A DNA stretch of 64,000 nt from Candidatus Woesearchaeota archaeon (lineage in GTDB: Archaea; Nanobdellota; Nanobdellia; Woesearchaeales; GW2011-AR4): positions 1 to 64,000 of the forward strand of contig JACOZN010000005.1 in assembly GCA_016181305.1 (NCBI GenBank), written 5' to 3'. A model generated the notes under the pieces. It had not been told where the DNA came from. It saw nothing but the letters and a program-made list of their open reading frames with translations, and searched no databases. Positions within the stretch are counted from its first letter, which is position 1. The number at the start of each line of letters is the position of its first letter. This document shows, piece after piece, positions 1-9,035 of this stretch. Made by a program: the position numbers and the translations under genes.

Positions 1-690
1 CGCTTTCTCAAGATTTCCTTTCAATGCATATTCACACATGTCGTGCATCTCTCTCGGTATTATGTTGCTTGCTACAGATATCACCCCTTTGCCGCCAAGA
101 GCCATCAAAGGCAGTGTCAAATTGTCATCTCCAGATAAAACGTCAAAGTTTTTTGGAAGATCGTTTATAACTTCCATCATCTGGGACACGTTTCCAGACG
201 CTTCCTTCACCCCAACAATGTTTGAGTGCTCTTTTGCAAGCCTTGCCAAGGTTGATGTTTCCATATTTACTCCTGCCCTGCCCTGTATGTTGTAGATGAC
301 AATCGGAATATCGACTGCATTTGCAATTGCGCTGAAGTGCCGATACAAGCCTTCCTGTGTCGGCTTGTTGTAATAAGGGCAAACATGTAATGCGGCATTT
401 GCGCCAAGCTCTTTCACCCCATGAGTCATTTCAATGGCGTGCTTGGTTGAGTTGCTGCCTGCCCCTGCAATCACAGGCACTTTTCCCTTTGCAGCATCTA
501 CCACAATTTCTACGACTTTTTCATGCTCCCCATGTTCAAGTAAAGGGCTTTCCCCTGTTGTGCCGCAGGGCACAATGCCGTCAATCCTGTTTTTGATCTG
601 GAATTCCACAAGATTCCTCAAAGCTCCCTCATCTATACCGCCTTTTTCAGTAAAAGGCGTAACAATTGCTGTCATTGCTCCTTTAAACAT
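1..690 (-). CDS. dapA: 4-hydroxy-tetrahydrodipicolinate synthase, 3' part off the window edge
   Basis: Minus-strand translation MFKGAMTAIVTPFTEKGGIDEGALRNLVEFQIKNRIDGIVPCGTTGESPLL...VCPYYNKPTQEGLYRHFSAIA; DapA motifs GTTGE and YNKP. Followed by dapB. Confidence 0.93.
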   Translation of the reverse strand, partial: MFKGAMTAIVTPFTEKGGIDEGALRNLVEFQIKNRIDGIVPCGTTGESPLLEHGEHEKVVEIVVDAAKGKVPVIAGAGSNSTKHAIEMTHGVKELGANAALHVCPYYNKPTQEGLYRHFSAIANAVDIPIVIYNIQGRAGVNMETSTLARLAKEHSNIVGVKEASGNVSQMMEVINDLPKNFDVLSGDDNLTLPLMALGGKGVISVASNIIPREMHDMCEYALKGNLEKA

Positions 691-1379
691 CTTGCCTGCC
701 TCCGATTATGCTTTCCATCATATTGTCTATCGTATAAAATCCTTTTTTCCCTTTTATCCACTGCGCTGCCATCAAGGCCCCTGCAGCAAAACCTTCCCTG
801 TTCCTTGCTTCATGTTTCAATTCAATAGTGTCTGCGCTGCTGTCAAACCCCACAACATGGGTGCCCGGAATCGAGCCTGCCCTTATCGAGGCAAAATGCA
901 GCTCGTTTGGGCTTATTTTCCCTTCAGCCCTGTCAAACAGCAGCTTGCCCTTTCTTCTTATGTTTTTAACTAAAATATCTCCAATCGTTTTTGCTGTTCC
1001 GCTTGGGCTGTCAATTTTTTTGCTGTGGTGCAGTTCATACCCGTAAACATCGTACTCCTCCAGTTTGTTCATCATTTTTGCCGCATTTTCCACTATCCTG
1101 AAAAATATATTAACGCCAATTGAAAAGTTTGATGAATACACAAGCCCTATGCCGCTTTTCTTGACAATGCTTCTGGCTTCATCAATTTCATCATGCCATC
1201 CTGTCGTGCCAACCACGATGTTTTTTTTGAATTTTGAGATTTTTCTCTTTACTTATCTCCCTGTGGCTCGCGCTGGATTCAGTTGGGTCTATAGTCGAAA
1301 CTACATTGATGCCCCTTGATTTGGCAGCCTTTGCCACTTCCCGCCCCATTTTCCCGTAGCCTATTATTGCGATGTTCAT
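683..1379 (-). pseudogene. dapB: 4-hydroxy-tetrahydrodipicolinate reductase, frameshifted
   Basis: Two overlapping minus ORFs: 1191..1379 (MNIAIIGYGKMGREVAKAA, Rossmann start) and 683..1216 (VGTTGWHDEI...SSNFSIGVN...ELHHSKKIDSPSGTA). The frame changes near an 8-T run at 1221-1228. Confidence 0.8.
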
Positions 1380-1417
1380 GTACCGAAAGGTATAAATATA
1401 CCCTATATAAACATTGT

Positions 1418-1431
1418 GTTATTATAATAAC
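1418..1431. promoter_or_regulatory. Perfect 14-bp palindrome GTTATTATAATAAC in the divergent dapB / ACT-protein promoter region
   Basis: Read directly; TATA-like TATAAATATA and TATATAAA lie alongside. Confidence 0.5.
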
Positions 1432-1450
1432 ATTTTGAAATATTATTGTT

Positions 1451-2107
1451 ATGCCCACCGTAAGCCACATCGTGAAAAAAATCGTAAGCGAGCAGCCTTT
1501 TGTAGAGGAAGCGCTTGGAAACGGCATAATAAGCATAGCGAATTTGGCGGAGAATATGGTGCCAAGAGTGGAAAAGGAGCTCGGCAGTAAAGTCAAGCAG
1601 GCTGCTGTTGTAATGGCAATAAGGCGGTACGCCGAGGAGATTGCAGGGCACAGGAAGAAGACAAAATCCTTTAATTATGCGGGAGAAATAATAATGAAGT
1701 CCAATATCTGCGATTTTACAGTCATCAAGTCGAATACCCTTCTTGCAAAATTAAAAAACATCCACAATTTGGTGAATTTTGAGAGAGGAGACACGCTTAA
1801 TGTAATTGTAGGCAACAACCAGGTGAGCGTAATAATAAATGAAAAATACATGCAAAATCTGGAGAAATTCCTTTCCGGGGAGAAAATATTGAACAAGGAA
1901 AAGGGGCTTGTTTCATTGACTATCATATTCACCTCGGATGATTTTCTCCATACTCCCGGGATCGTGTTCGACACAGTCAGGAGGCTTGCATGGGAGAACA
2001 TCAACATTTACGAAATTGTCTCGACAATGACGGAGCTGGCATTTATTTTGAGCAAGAGTGATTCAATGAAGGCTTATGAAGTTTTGCAGAAGCTTGTCAG
2101 CAGATAA
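1451..2107 (+). CDS. ACT-domain protein, possible amino-acid-responsive regulator
   Basis: 218 aa; C-terminal TPGIVFDTVRRLAWENINIYEIVSTMTELAFILSKSDSMKAYEVLQKL resembles aspartokinase-type ACT domains. Confidence 0.7.
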   Translation: MPTVSHIVKKIVSEQPFVEEALGNGIISIANLAENMVPRVEKELGSKVKQAAVVMAIRRYAEEIAGHRKKTKSFNYAGEIIMKSNICDFTVIKSNTLLAKLKNIHNLVNFERGDTLNVIVGNNQVSVIINEKYMQNLEKFLSGEKILNKEKGLVSLTIIFTSDDFLHTPGIVFDTVRRLAWENINIYEIVSTMTELAFILSKSDSMKAYEVLQKLVSR

Positions 2108-2198
2108 CAGAAATAATGGGCCCAAGTGGGTGTCGAACCAACTGTTCCGCCAGTTGAGTGCGGAAACAAGTGCAATTTTCAATTGCACGGATAAGAAA

Positions 2199-2330
2199 TG
2201 GGCCCAAGGGGATTTCAACCCCTGACCCCCTGATTTCTTTTTGCATTAAGAGTCAGGTGCTCTAATTGCCCCAACCTTTTTGCAAGCAAAAAGCTTGGCC
2301 AAAAACGAGTGCAGGCTGAGCTATGGGCCC
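2199..2330 (-). tRNA. tRNA-Lys (anticodon CUU) with a ~12-nt anticodon-loop insertion and a ~44-nt D-loop insertion (putative introns)
   Basis: Acceptor GGGCCCA/TGGGCCC+A; anticodon arm CCTGA-CTCTTAA..-TCAGG; T-arm AGGGG-TTGAAAT-CCCCT; D-arm GCTC..GAGC. Extra sequence lies in the D-loop and after the anticodon. Confidence 0.7.
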
Positions 2331-2435
2331 GAGAGAACTCCAAGATTTCAGGGCGATTTAAAAGGTTTTCTGAAAAATAATGACAGCCCTATATACTAAA
2401 ATTTAAAACAAAATCAAACAGGATGTCTTATTTGC

Positions 2436-2651
2436 TTACCCGAATTTTCCCTCCCTTGACAGGCCCTCAATCGCTGCCCTCAGCTTCTCAATATGCCTCT
2501 GCAGATCATGCTTCAGCTCCTTGTACTCCTCTGCGCATAATGGATGGTTGTCCTTTTCCGCATCATGCAGGGCGTGCTTCTCGATAAAGCCCACAGCCTT
2601 TGTCAGCTTGTAAAGAAGCTTGGTTTTGTTGTAGTTGCAGTTGCACAGCAT
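2436..2651 (-). CDS. Small hypothetical protein (CxC N-terminus)
   Basis: MLCNCNYNKTKLLYKLTKAVGFIEKHALHDAEKDNHPLCAEEYKEL...; internal ATG preferred over the long ORF start. Confidence 0.6.
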   Translation of the reverse strand: MLCNCNYNKTKLLYKLTKAVGFIEKHALHDAEKDNHPLCAEEYKELKHDLQRHIEKLRAAIEGLSREGKFG

Positions 2652-2759
2652 ACATACCACCTCTTTTTTATTTGTTCCTGCTATCCTGTTTATATAAATG
2701 TTTCTGAAATTTGAACTTATGGCAGTCATGTTAATTTTCCACAATCTATTTATATAAGC

Positions 2760-3614
2760 TTGATAAGAATAATCCAAAAGGAGATGATTGAAATAAAAAG
2801 AAGGCATATTGTGTTATTCTTATTTTTTGCAATCGCGCTTATAGCCATAAGCGGCTGCTCAAAGCCCGAGTGCAAGACAAGCGCTGACTGCAGCCCAAGA
2901 ACCTGCTTTGCGGCAAAATGCGAGGATAAAAAATGTGATTATTCACTGAAGCAGAACTGCTGCGGCAACAGGGTTAATGAAAGCATTGAAGACGGGAAGC
3001 CGGGCAACTCGTGCACCTGCCCCCAGGATTACGGGAAATGCGAAGGCAAGGGCAAGGTAAAAATCGGCTCAAGGCTTGAAGATGCGGCATACGTGCGCTA
3101 TTTGTGCAATGCCGACAGCCAATGTGTTTTGGGAGTTGACAAAAATGATGTAATCCAGCAGAACTTTTTGGATACGCTTGACATAGGTATCTTGAAGGCA
3201 AGTTCTGTCATCAAATACCCAAAGCCGTTTGACGTGAAGAAGGACAGCTTTGAATTCACATTATCCATAGACAATGCAGCTGCTGACGTCATACTGCCCG
3301 TAAGGATTACAAAGATAAGGCTTCTGCTCAGCAGCGAGTACACAAGGACCGAGCAGCTTATTTCAGAGCAGGAGCTTGACAGCACTCTCAATGAAATTGG
3401 TGACCGGGCAACGATAAGGGTGCCTATTAACCTGAATTACAGGCCGCAGGAAGCAGAGGAGGCAGGCGGCTTAAGGTATGTGATAGACTATGTCTACAAA
3501 AAGAAAGTGCTCAGCAGCAGAGCCGCAAACGGCACAGGCATATACACAGACGAGATAGTCAGGGCGTCTTTTACAGCGCCTCCCAAGCCCGTTATCTTTG
3601 TGAGAAGTGGATAA
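2760..3614 (+). CDS. Cys-rich exported lipoprotein-like protein
   Basis: Hydrophobic signal followed by AISGC (lipobox-like); CxxxxxC-rich N-terminal region. Confidence 0.6.
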   Translation: MIRIIQKEMIEIKRRHIVLFLFFAIALIAISGCSKPECKTSADCSPRTCFAAKCEDKKCDYSLKQNCCGNRVNESIEDGKPGNSCTCPQDYGKCEGKGKVKIGSRLEDAAYVRYLCNADSQCVLGVDKNDVIQQNFLDTLDIGILKASSVIKYPKPFDVKKDSFEFTLSIDNAAADVILPVRITKIRLLLSSEYTRTEQLISEQELDSTLNEIGDRATIRVPINLNYRPQEAEEAGGLRYVIDYVYKKKVLSSRAANGTGIYTDEIVRASFTAPPKPVIFVRSG

Positions 3615-3615
3615 A

Positions 3616-4149
3616 ATGCTTGGCAAAAGAGCTATAGAGCTGTCGCTTAATTTTATCGTCATACTCATAATCTCAATAGTTATATTCGGCTTTGGAGTCA
3701 GGTTTATATCCAAGCTTTCCAGAGAGGCAATAGATATAGAAAAAATAACTACAGAGCAGCTTGATGAGATAATAGGCGATTTGGTTTGCGAGGGCTCTGA
3801 CAGGGTTTGCATAGGCACAGACAGGAAAACAATAAGCAGGGGGAAGTGGGACACTTTTGGAGTCAAAATAATAAACATAATTGACGGGCAGCATTTTCTA
3901 ATAGCAGTCTCAAGGCCCAATATCCGGGGCTACACAAAAAACAAGGTTGAACTAAGGGCAGAAAATCTCGTATGGAATCCCAAGGAAAGGGATGTTTTTA
4001 TAGGCAAGAATGAGGAGGAAACCCTTGGGATTGCCATTCAGGTTCCGCCAAGCGCAGTTTCAGGCACCTACATCTTCAATGTTGAAATCAAGGCTGCTGA
4101 CGGCAGTCTCTACTCAAACGTGCAGAAATTATATGTGGATGTGCCTTAG
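3616..4149 (+). CDS. Single-TM anchored surface protein, paralogue of 9036..9605
   Basis: MLGKRAIELSLNFIVILIISIVIFGFGVRFI, with a C-terminal beta-rich domain (SAVSGTYIFNVEIKA). Confidence 0.6.
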   Translation: MLGKRAIELSLNFIVILIISIVIFGFGVRFISKLSREAIDIEKITTEQLDEIIGDLVCEGSDRVCIGTDRKTISRGKWDTFGVKIINIIDGQHFLIAVSRPNIRGYTKNKVELRAENLVWNPKERDVFIGKNEEETLGIAIQVPPSAVSGTYIFNVEIKAADGSLYSNVQKLYVDVP

Positions 4150-4150
4150 G

Positions 4151-4915
4151 CTACCCCACAGCCTCAACAATCTCGGCAAAGCTTTTTGCGTCTAGAGAGG
4201 CGTTCCCGACCAGGCCTCCGTCAATATTGGGCATTGCCAAAAGCTCTTTTGCATTTTCGGGCTTCATCGAGCCGCCGTAAATAATTCTTGTATTCTTTGC
4301 AGCTTCTTCGCCGTACATTCCCTCAAGAAGTTTTCTTATGAATAGGTGAGCATCTTCTGCATCCGCCTTTGTTGCAGCTTTCTGGCTTGGATTGCCCCTG
4401 CTGATTGCCCAAACAGGCTCGTAGGCGACAACAAGCCCCTTGGGATTGGCGACATCTTTAAGGCATTTCAGCAACTGGTCTTCAAGCTCGTCCTCAGTCC
4501 CGCCGTGCCGCCTCTGCTCAAATGTCTCGCCAACGCACAAAATGGGCTTCAAGCCGTGATTTAAGGCAGCAATAACCTTTTTGTTGATTAAACTGTCATT
4601 TTCGCCAGATTCCCTTCTCTCTGAATGCCCCAGAATAACATATTCGCAGCCGATTTCCTTCAGCATCAAGGGCGAGATTTCTCCGGTATAGGCTCCTGAA
4701 TCTTCAAAATTCATGTTTTGGGCGCCTAAATCAATGTTACTGCCTTTCAATTCATTAGAAACAACTTGCAATGAAGTAAAAGGAGGGCAGATTACAATTT
4801 CAACATTTTTTATATTTTTAATTAATTTTTTAAATTCACTAATAAAAGAAACAGCTTCCTTAATTGTCTTGTTCATCTTCCAGTTTGCTGCTATCAACTG
4901 CTGCATTTTTGCCAT
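4151..4915 (-). CDS. tpiA: Triosephosphate isomerase (bacterial-type length)
   Basis: ANWKMNKT, LGHSERRE, AYEPVWAI, YGGSMKPEN motifs. Confidence 0.96.
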   Translation of the reverse strand: MAKMQQLIAANWKMNKTIKEAVSFISEFKKLIKNIKNVEIVICPPFTSLQVVSNELKGSNIDLGAQNMNFEDSGAYTGEISPLMLKEIGCEYVILGHSERRESGENDSLINKKVIAALNHGLKPILCVGETFEQRRHGGTEDELEDQLLKCLKDVANPKGLVVAYEPVWAISRGNPSQKAATKADAEDAHLFIRKLLEGMYGEEAAKNTRIIYGGSMKPENAKELLAMPNIDGGLVGNASLDAKSFAEIVEAVG

Positions 4916-4929
4916 TTAGTATGTACCTC

Positions 4930-5208
4930 TTATTTTAATTTTTCCCTGATAGCATTCTCTATCTCGTCAATTACTCCTAAGGCTCCACAATTTCCGGTAT
5001 CTGTATTGCATTTTTGACCTTGCGGACAAGTTCTTGCTTCATATAAACAAGAACCAGTATTAGAATTGCATGAATCAATAGTACAGAGATTATTATCATT
5101 ACAAGATACATTTTTACATTTATCAGTTTCACATCCATTAATAAATAATGCCAAAGCTATTACAAAACCAATTAATATAGTTTTTTTCATTTGTTTTGTA
5201 TTGTCCAA
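4930..5208 (-). CDS. Small Cys-rich lipoprotein
   Basis: Signal plus FINGC lipobox-like; CKNVSCNDNNLCTIDSCNSNTGSC repeats. Confidence 0.55.
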   Translation of the reverse strand: MDNTKQMKKTILIGFVIALALFINGCETDKCKNVSCNDNNLCTIDSCNSNTGSCLYEARTCPQGQKCNTDTGNCGALGVIDEIENAIREKLK

Positions 5209-5246
5209 GATTTTGACTATTCGGTTTATCGTAAAATAGTCTGTTA

Positions 5247-6404
5247 TTATATCTCCTTAATTAAATCTTCATTTTTAATTTCTGAGCTTATTTTTTTTGT
5301 TGCAATTATATCATATTTATCTTTTAACAAAGATAAAATTTTTTCAGCTAAAAGCTTGTCATTTTCTGAGGAAGTTTCTCCTATTATAACCAATACTTGG
5401 TTAGCATAAACAAAAACACTGACTTTATTTTTAAATTCCGCAATTGTAACCTCACTTTTTAATCTGGTTTCATAGTTGTTACCTATTTCGCTTTCTAAAT
5501 CTTTTGTGAGATTTGCAATCAGGATTATATCGCTTGCAGGTCCATAATCATCTGCAATAAAGTAAATTTTTTGCAAGGTTGGTGCAGGAACTTGTTGTTG
5601 TGGTTCTGATTTTGTCGCAGAAGACTCCCCTAAAGGTTTTACACATCCGCATAAATTACCATCGCAAGTTGCAGCCCAAGCCTCGTTGATTGAACTGCAG
5701 TAATTGAAGCACATGCTAAGTTCACTATTTGACGTGACATCACAAGGCTCACCTTCTTTTATGATTTGCTCTTTTCCAATAGTTTGTATTATGGCATTTG
5801 CGTACTGCTTATCCTTTTCTCCAGATTCAGGAGCTGATAATAAAATAGCATATTTTTGTCCTTCTTTAAATCTAGTATATAGGGATATTGATTTTATAGG
5901 TGGTGTAAAATCTTTCACCACATTAGCATCTACGATTTTTTTAGCTGACCAAAAGAAAGATTGGGTGTCGCCAGAAAATTTAATATCAATTCTTATTTTT
6001 TTGTCGGGGTCCCCCGCTTCTTTTAATGTGGACATATCTACTTCATAAAGGCTTTCACCAGATATTGGAAATTTAAGTTGATTTTCTAGATGCAAGCTCC
6101 AGCTATTTAGCAAGAACCTTTCAAAGCCCCCTTCACCTTCAACTCTTATAAATTCCTCTGTTATTTCGATTTTTCCATTTTTTTTAAGTTCTACAATCCC
6201 ATAAAGGACTTTAACGTCCTTATCAACTCCGCCCGCAATCTGCAGTAGCCAATTATCCGGATTTACACTAACTGGTTTTGCCACAAATTCCGCTGCATAA
6301 ACAACTTTAATTTCATCAAATTCATATCTTGCCAGTTCCTGTGCATTAACAAGTAAAATATCTAAAGAAATTAGCATCAAGATTATCGTAATTATTTTTT
6401 TCAT
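5247..6404 (-). CDS. Exported hypothetical protein
   Basis: 385-aa ORF with N-terminal signal peptide. Confidence 0.6.
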   Translation of the reverse strand: MKKIITIILMLISLDILLVNAQELARYEFDEIKVVYAAEFVAKPVSVNPDNWLLQIAGGVDKDVKVLYGIVELKKNGKIEITEEFIRVEGEGGFERFLLNSWSLHLENQLKFPISGESLYEVDMSTLKEAGDPDKKIRIDIKFSGDTQSFFWSAKKIVDANVVKDFTPPIKSISLYTRFKEGQKYAILLSAPESGEKDKQYANAIIQTIGKEQIIKEGEPCDVTSNSELSMCFNYCSSINEAWAATCDGNLCGCVKPLGESSATKSEPQQQVPAPTLQKIYFIADDYGPASDIILIANLTKDLESEIGNNYETRLKSEVTIAEFKNKVSVFVYANQVLVIIGETSSENDKLLAEKILSLLKDKYDIIATKKISSEIKNEDLIKEI

Positions 6405-6425
6405 TCTTTTACAAGTTTAATGTTT

Positions 6426-7097
6426 TTATCTAATCTTTTTATTCTTTTTGCTTTTTGACTTCAATGCCATGACAGCGCCTATCAGGATTATGGATGCAGA
6501 CGCCAGCATGACGCCTTTTGATATCCTTAAGCCCAAGTCCATAAACAGCTGCTCGGGGTACAAATTTACAATCATCTCTTTTGCAGGATCAAACAAATAT
6601 GTTCCCTGCTCAAACAGCAGCCTGTGGAACGACTCGAATGTTGATGAAAAGCCGAAGCTTATCAGAAAAAACAATATTGCTGCAAGAGCTATTGTCAAAA
6701 TGCCGCCGAAAAAAAGGACCTTGCCGACGAAATTTATTATGTAATGGTTGACTTTTAATATTAATGCCGAGGCTATGAGCAGCAGTATGAACATGGCTGT
6801 AAGGGCGTAAAGCAGCAGGGTTGATATTCTGACGGCATTCCTGACATCAAGCAGGTGCAGCCTTTCCCTTTCGTTAAATTCGTTTGGAAGCTCGTTGCTC
6901 TTTCCGCCTATGAAATTCATCACCTTTTCGTGCAGTGAAAAAGCATTCGGGACATTCTGCTGCACACCGTATTCTGAAAATTTTTTTTGATAAAACGAGC
7001 TGTCAAAACTCATGAGGTTCAGCACAAGCAGAAACAGCAGAAACGGCAGAATAAGAATCATCAGGAATTTTGCTATAGGTGTAAATGTAAATCCCAT
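6426..7097 (-). CDS. Multi-pass membrane protein
   Basis: 223 aa, about 4 hydrophobic segments. Confidence 0.6.
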   Translation of the reverse strand: MGFTFTPIAKFLMILILPFLLFLLVLNLMSFDSSFYQKKFSEYGVQQNVPNAFSLHEKVMNFIGGKSNELPNEFNERERLHLLDVRNAVRISTLLLYALTAMFILLLIASALILKVNHYIINFVGKVLFFGGILTIALAAILFFLISFGFSSTFESFHRLLFEQGTYLFDPAKEMIVNLYPEQLFMDLGLRISKGVMLASASIILIGAVMALKSKSKKNKKIR

Positions 7098-7098
7098 C

Positions 7099-7506
7099 TT
7101 AGCTGTCCATCATTATTACTTTCTTCTCGTCTTCGACTGCCTTTTTGATTGCGTCCTCGATTGTTTTTGCATCCTTTTTTTTAGGGGCATTTCTGGCTTC
7201 TTCCCTGCCCTCTTCAAATACCATCCTTGCAGCCTTGAACGGTATCTCTTTCTCATCTATCGCTTCTTTTTCCTTTTTCTCTTCCTCAAGGTCAAAAGCG
7301 TCAGTAGCCTTTTTTTCATCTTTCTCTTTCTGCTCCTCTTTTCTCATGTAGTCTGACGAGGGGTCTTTTCCCCCGGGGCCGTATTTTTGCTCGTGGTACT
7401 TTTTGTCGTCTTTCCTGTCCGGTGGGGAGCCTGCATATTTGGAGCTATGATAACCTTCAGAATGTATGTTCCACTTGTCCTCTTCTGACAATTTTGCCTT
7501 GTACAT
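7099..7506 (-). CDS. Highly charged hypothetical protein
   Basis: 135 aa, K/E/D-rich. Confidence 0.5.
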   Translation of the reverse strand: MYKAKLSEEDKWNIHSEGYHSSKYAGSPPDRKDDKKYHEQKYGPGGKDPSSDYMRKEEQKEKDEKKATDAFDLEEEKKEKEAIDEKEIPFKAARMVFEEGREEARNAPKKKDAKTIEDAIKKAVEDEKKVIMMDS

Positions 7507-7507
7507 C

Positions 7508-7663
7508 TTAAGATGCGATAAGCCCGCCCCATACGGGCTTTTTAATCCTGTAGCCCCTCTTAATCAGCAAATCCGCTTCCCTGCTGTTCCTCTCAAGCAC
7601 CATTGCCTCAAATTCAAAGTCAAAAGCATCATTTGGCTCCAAAAACGGGTTTAGGCTGTTCAT
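7508..7663 (-). CDS. 51-aa hypothetical protein
   Basis: Below the ORF-track cutoff; translates MNSLNPFLEPNDAFDFEFEAMVLERNSREADLLIKRGYRIKKPVWGGLIAS*. Confidence 0.5.
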   Translation of the reverse strand: MNSLNPFLEPNDAFDFEFEAMVLERNSREADLLIKRGYRIKKPVWGGLIAS

Positions 7664-7721
7664 TCTGCAAGCACTCTCCTTTTTAAACTTTTTGTTTTTA
7701 ACTACTTAAAAGTAACTCTAA

Positions 7722-8045
7722 TTACGCCTTAGTTAAAATCAGGTCTATCTTGCTCCTGAGCTGCGCCTCGGGGTAAGCACCTATTATCCTGTCGACCTCC
7801 TTTCCCCTGCTGAATATTATCATGCACGGTATCCCTCTCACGTCGTGCTGCGTTGCAATCTCCTGGTTGTCATCAACATTCAGCTTTGCAAATTTCAGCT
7901 TGTTTGCATACTCGCTTGACAGCTTTTCAAGGACAGGGCTGACTATCCTGCACGGCCCGCACCACGGCGCCCAGAAATCAACAAGGGCAGGGAGCCCGCT
8001 TTTCAAAATTTCGCCTTCGAAAGTGTCTTTTGTCAAGTCCAGCAT
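7722..8045 (-). CDS. trxA: Thioredoxin
   Basis: WAPWCGPC active site, thioredoxin length and cis-Pro region (RGIPCMIIF). Confidence 0.95.
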   Translation of the reverse strand: MLDLTKDTFEGEILKSGLPALVDFWAPWCGPCRIVSPVLEKLSSEYANKLKFAKLNVDDNQEIATQHDVRGIPCMIIFSRGKEVDRIIGAYPEAQLRSKIDLILTKA

Positions 8046-8076
8046 TTTATTAGGAGCTATTGCTGAATTTTAGAGC

Positions 8077-8583
8077 TTACCTGAAAATCAGGTACCTTCT
8101 TCTGTCAATGTCCATGTCTATGAAAGAGTCGCATTCCTGCTTCAGCATCGAGGAGCTGGATTTCCCGAATGCAATAGCCTCAATCCTGCAGCCGAGCGCG
8201 TGCCTCAGGTGCTGAACCAAAGGCACATAGTCGCCGTCGCCGCTCACAATAACAATAGTGTCAAGCTTGGGCGCCAGCTCAATCGTGTCCATCGCCAATC
8301 CTATGTCCCAGTCGCCCTTTTTCGCGCCTCCTGCAAAAATCTGCAGATCCTTCGCCCTTACCTCAAAGCCGATTTTTTCCAGCGCATCAAAAAAATTCTG
8401 CTCCTCCTTGACATCTGCCTTTATTACATAGGCGATTGCCCTTATAAGGCTCCTGTTGCCAACCGCAGCCTTCAGTATCTGCGCAAAGTTAACCTTTGCG
8501 TTGTAAAGGTTTTTGGCAGAGTAATACATGTTCTGCACATCGACAAACACGCCCACCCTCTGATCCTTGAAATGCATTGTCAC
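8077..8583 (-). CDS. NYN/LabA-like (DUF88) domain protein
   Basis: VGVFVDVQNMYYSAKNL ... DTIVIVSGDGDYVPLVQHLR. Confidence 0.85.
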   Translation of the reverse strand: MTMHFKDQRVGVFVDVQNMYYSAKNLYNAKVNFAQILKAAVGNRSLIRAIAYVIKADVKEEQNFFDALEKIGFEVRAKDLQIFAGGAKKGDWDIGLAMDTIELAPKLDTIVIVSGDGDYVPLVQHLRHALGCRIEAIAFGKSSSSMLKQECDSFIDMDIDRRRYLIFR

Positions 8584-8742
8584 TCACTCCCTTAAGCTGG
8601 GCATTTTTTCCTCGTAGCCGCAGTTTGAGCAGCGCACGGCATTGCCCTCGAAAGCCAGCGCCAGCTGCCTGCACCTCGGGCATTGCTTCAAAACAGAAAA
8701 CTTCTTTAGCTTTTTTTCAAACCGCTCCTCATCATGATTCAT
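8584..8742 (-). CDS. 52-aa zinc-ribbon protein
   Basis: MNHDEERFEKKLKKFSVLKQCPRCRQLALAFEGNAVRCSNCGYEEKMPSLRE*; two CxxC knuckles. Confidence 0.6.
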   Translation of the reverse strand: MNHDEERFEKKLKKFSVLKQCPRCRQLALAFEGNAVRCSNCGYEEKMPSLRE

Positions 8743-8818
8743 GACTATTTTTGCTGTTGCTCCGCTTATATATAAAGTTTGTGAAAAATGAAAATTATCA
8801 GCAAAACCAAAGAAGCAG

Positions 8819-9031
8819 CTATTTTATGATCTCATACTCTTTGACTACAATCCATGAAAATATGAACAGGATTACCGCGCCTGCAATTATCCACGACAGC
8901 CCTGCCTGCGTGGTGTCATTATACATCAGGTAAAGCCCGTAAGCCATTATTCCAAACCCCAGCCAGAGGAACTTGTCCAAAACCATTTTCATAATCTCAA
9001 ATTCCTGCTGCTCCGATAGCCTTCTTTTCAT
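8819..9031 (-). CDS. Small membrane protein (2 TM)
   Basis: 70 aa, two hydrophobic helices. Confidence 0.5.
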   Translation of the reverse strand: MKRRLSEQQEFEIMKMVLDKFLWLGFGIMAYGLYLMYNDTTQAGLSWIIAGAVILFIFSWIVVKEYEIIK

Positions 9032-9035
9032 TGTT

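Noticed and set aside
434-1319. Plus-strand ORFs 434..973, 828..1046 and 1065..1319
   Set aside because: Antisense shadows of dapA/dapB with no protein-like motifs. Most listed ORFs opposite strong CDSs were dropped for the same reason.
7344-7532. ORF 7344..7532 (minus, 62 aa)
   Set aside because: Out-of-frame shadow of the charged 7099..7506 ORF and the 7508..7663 small ORF.
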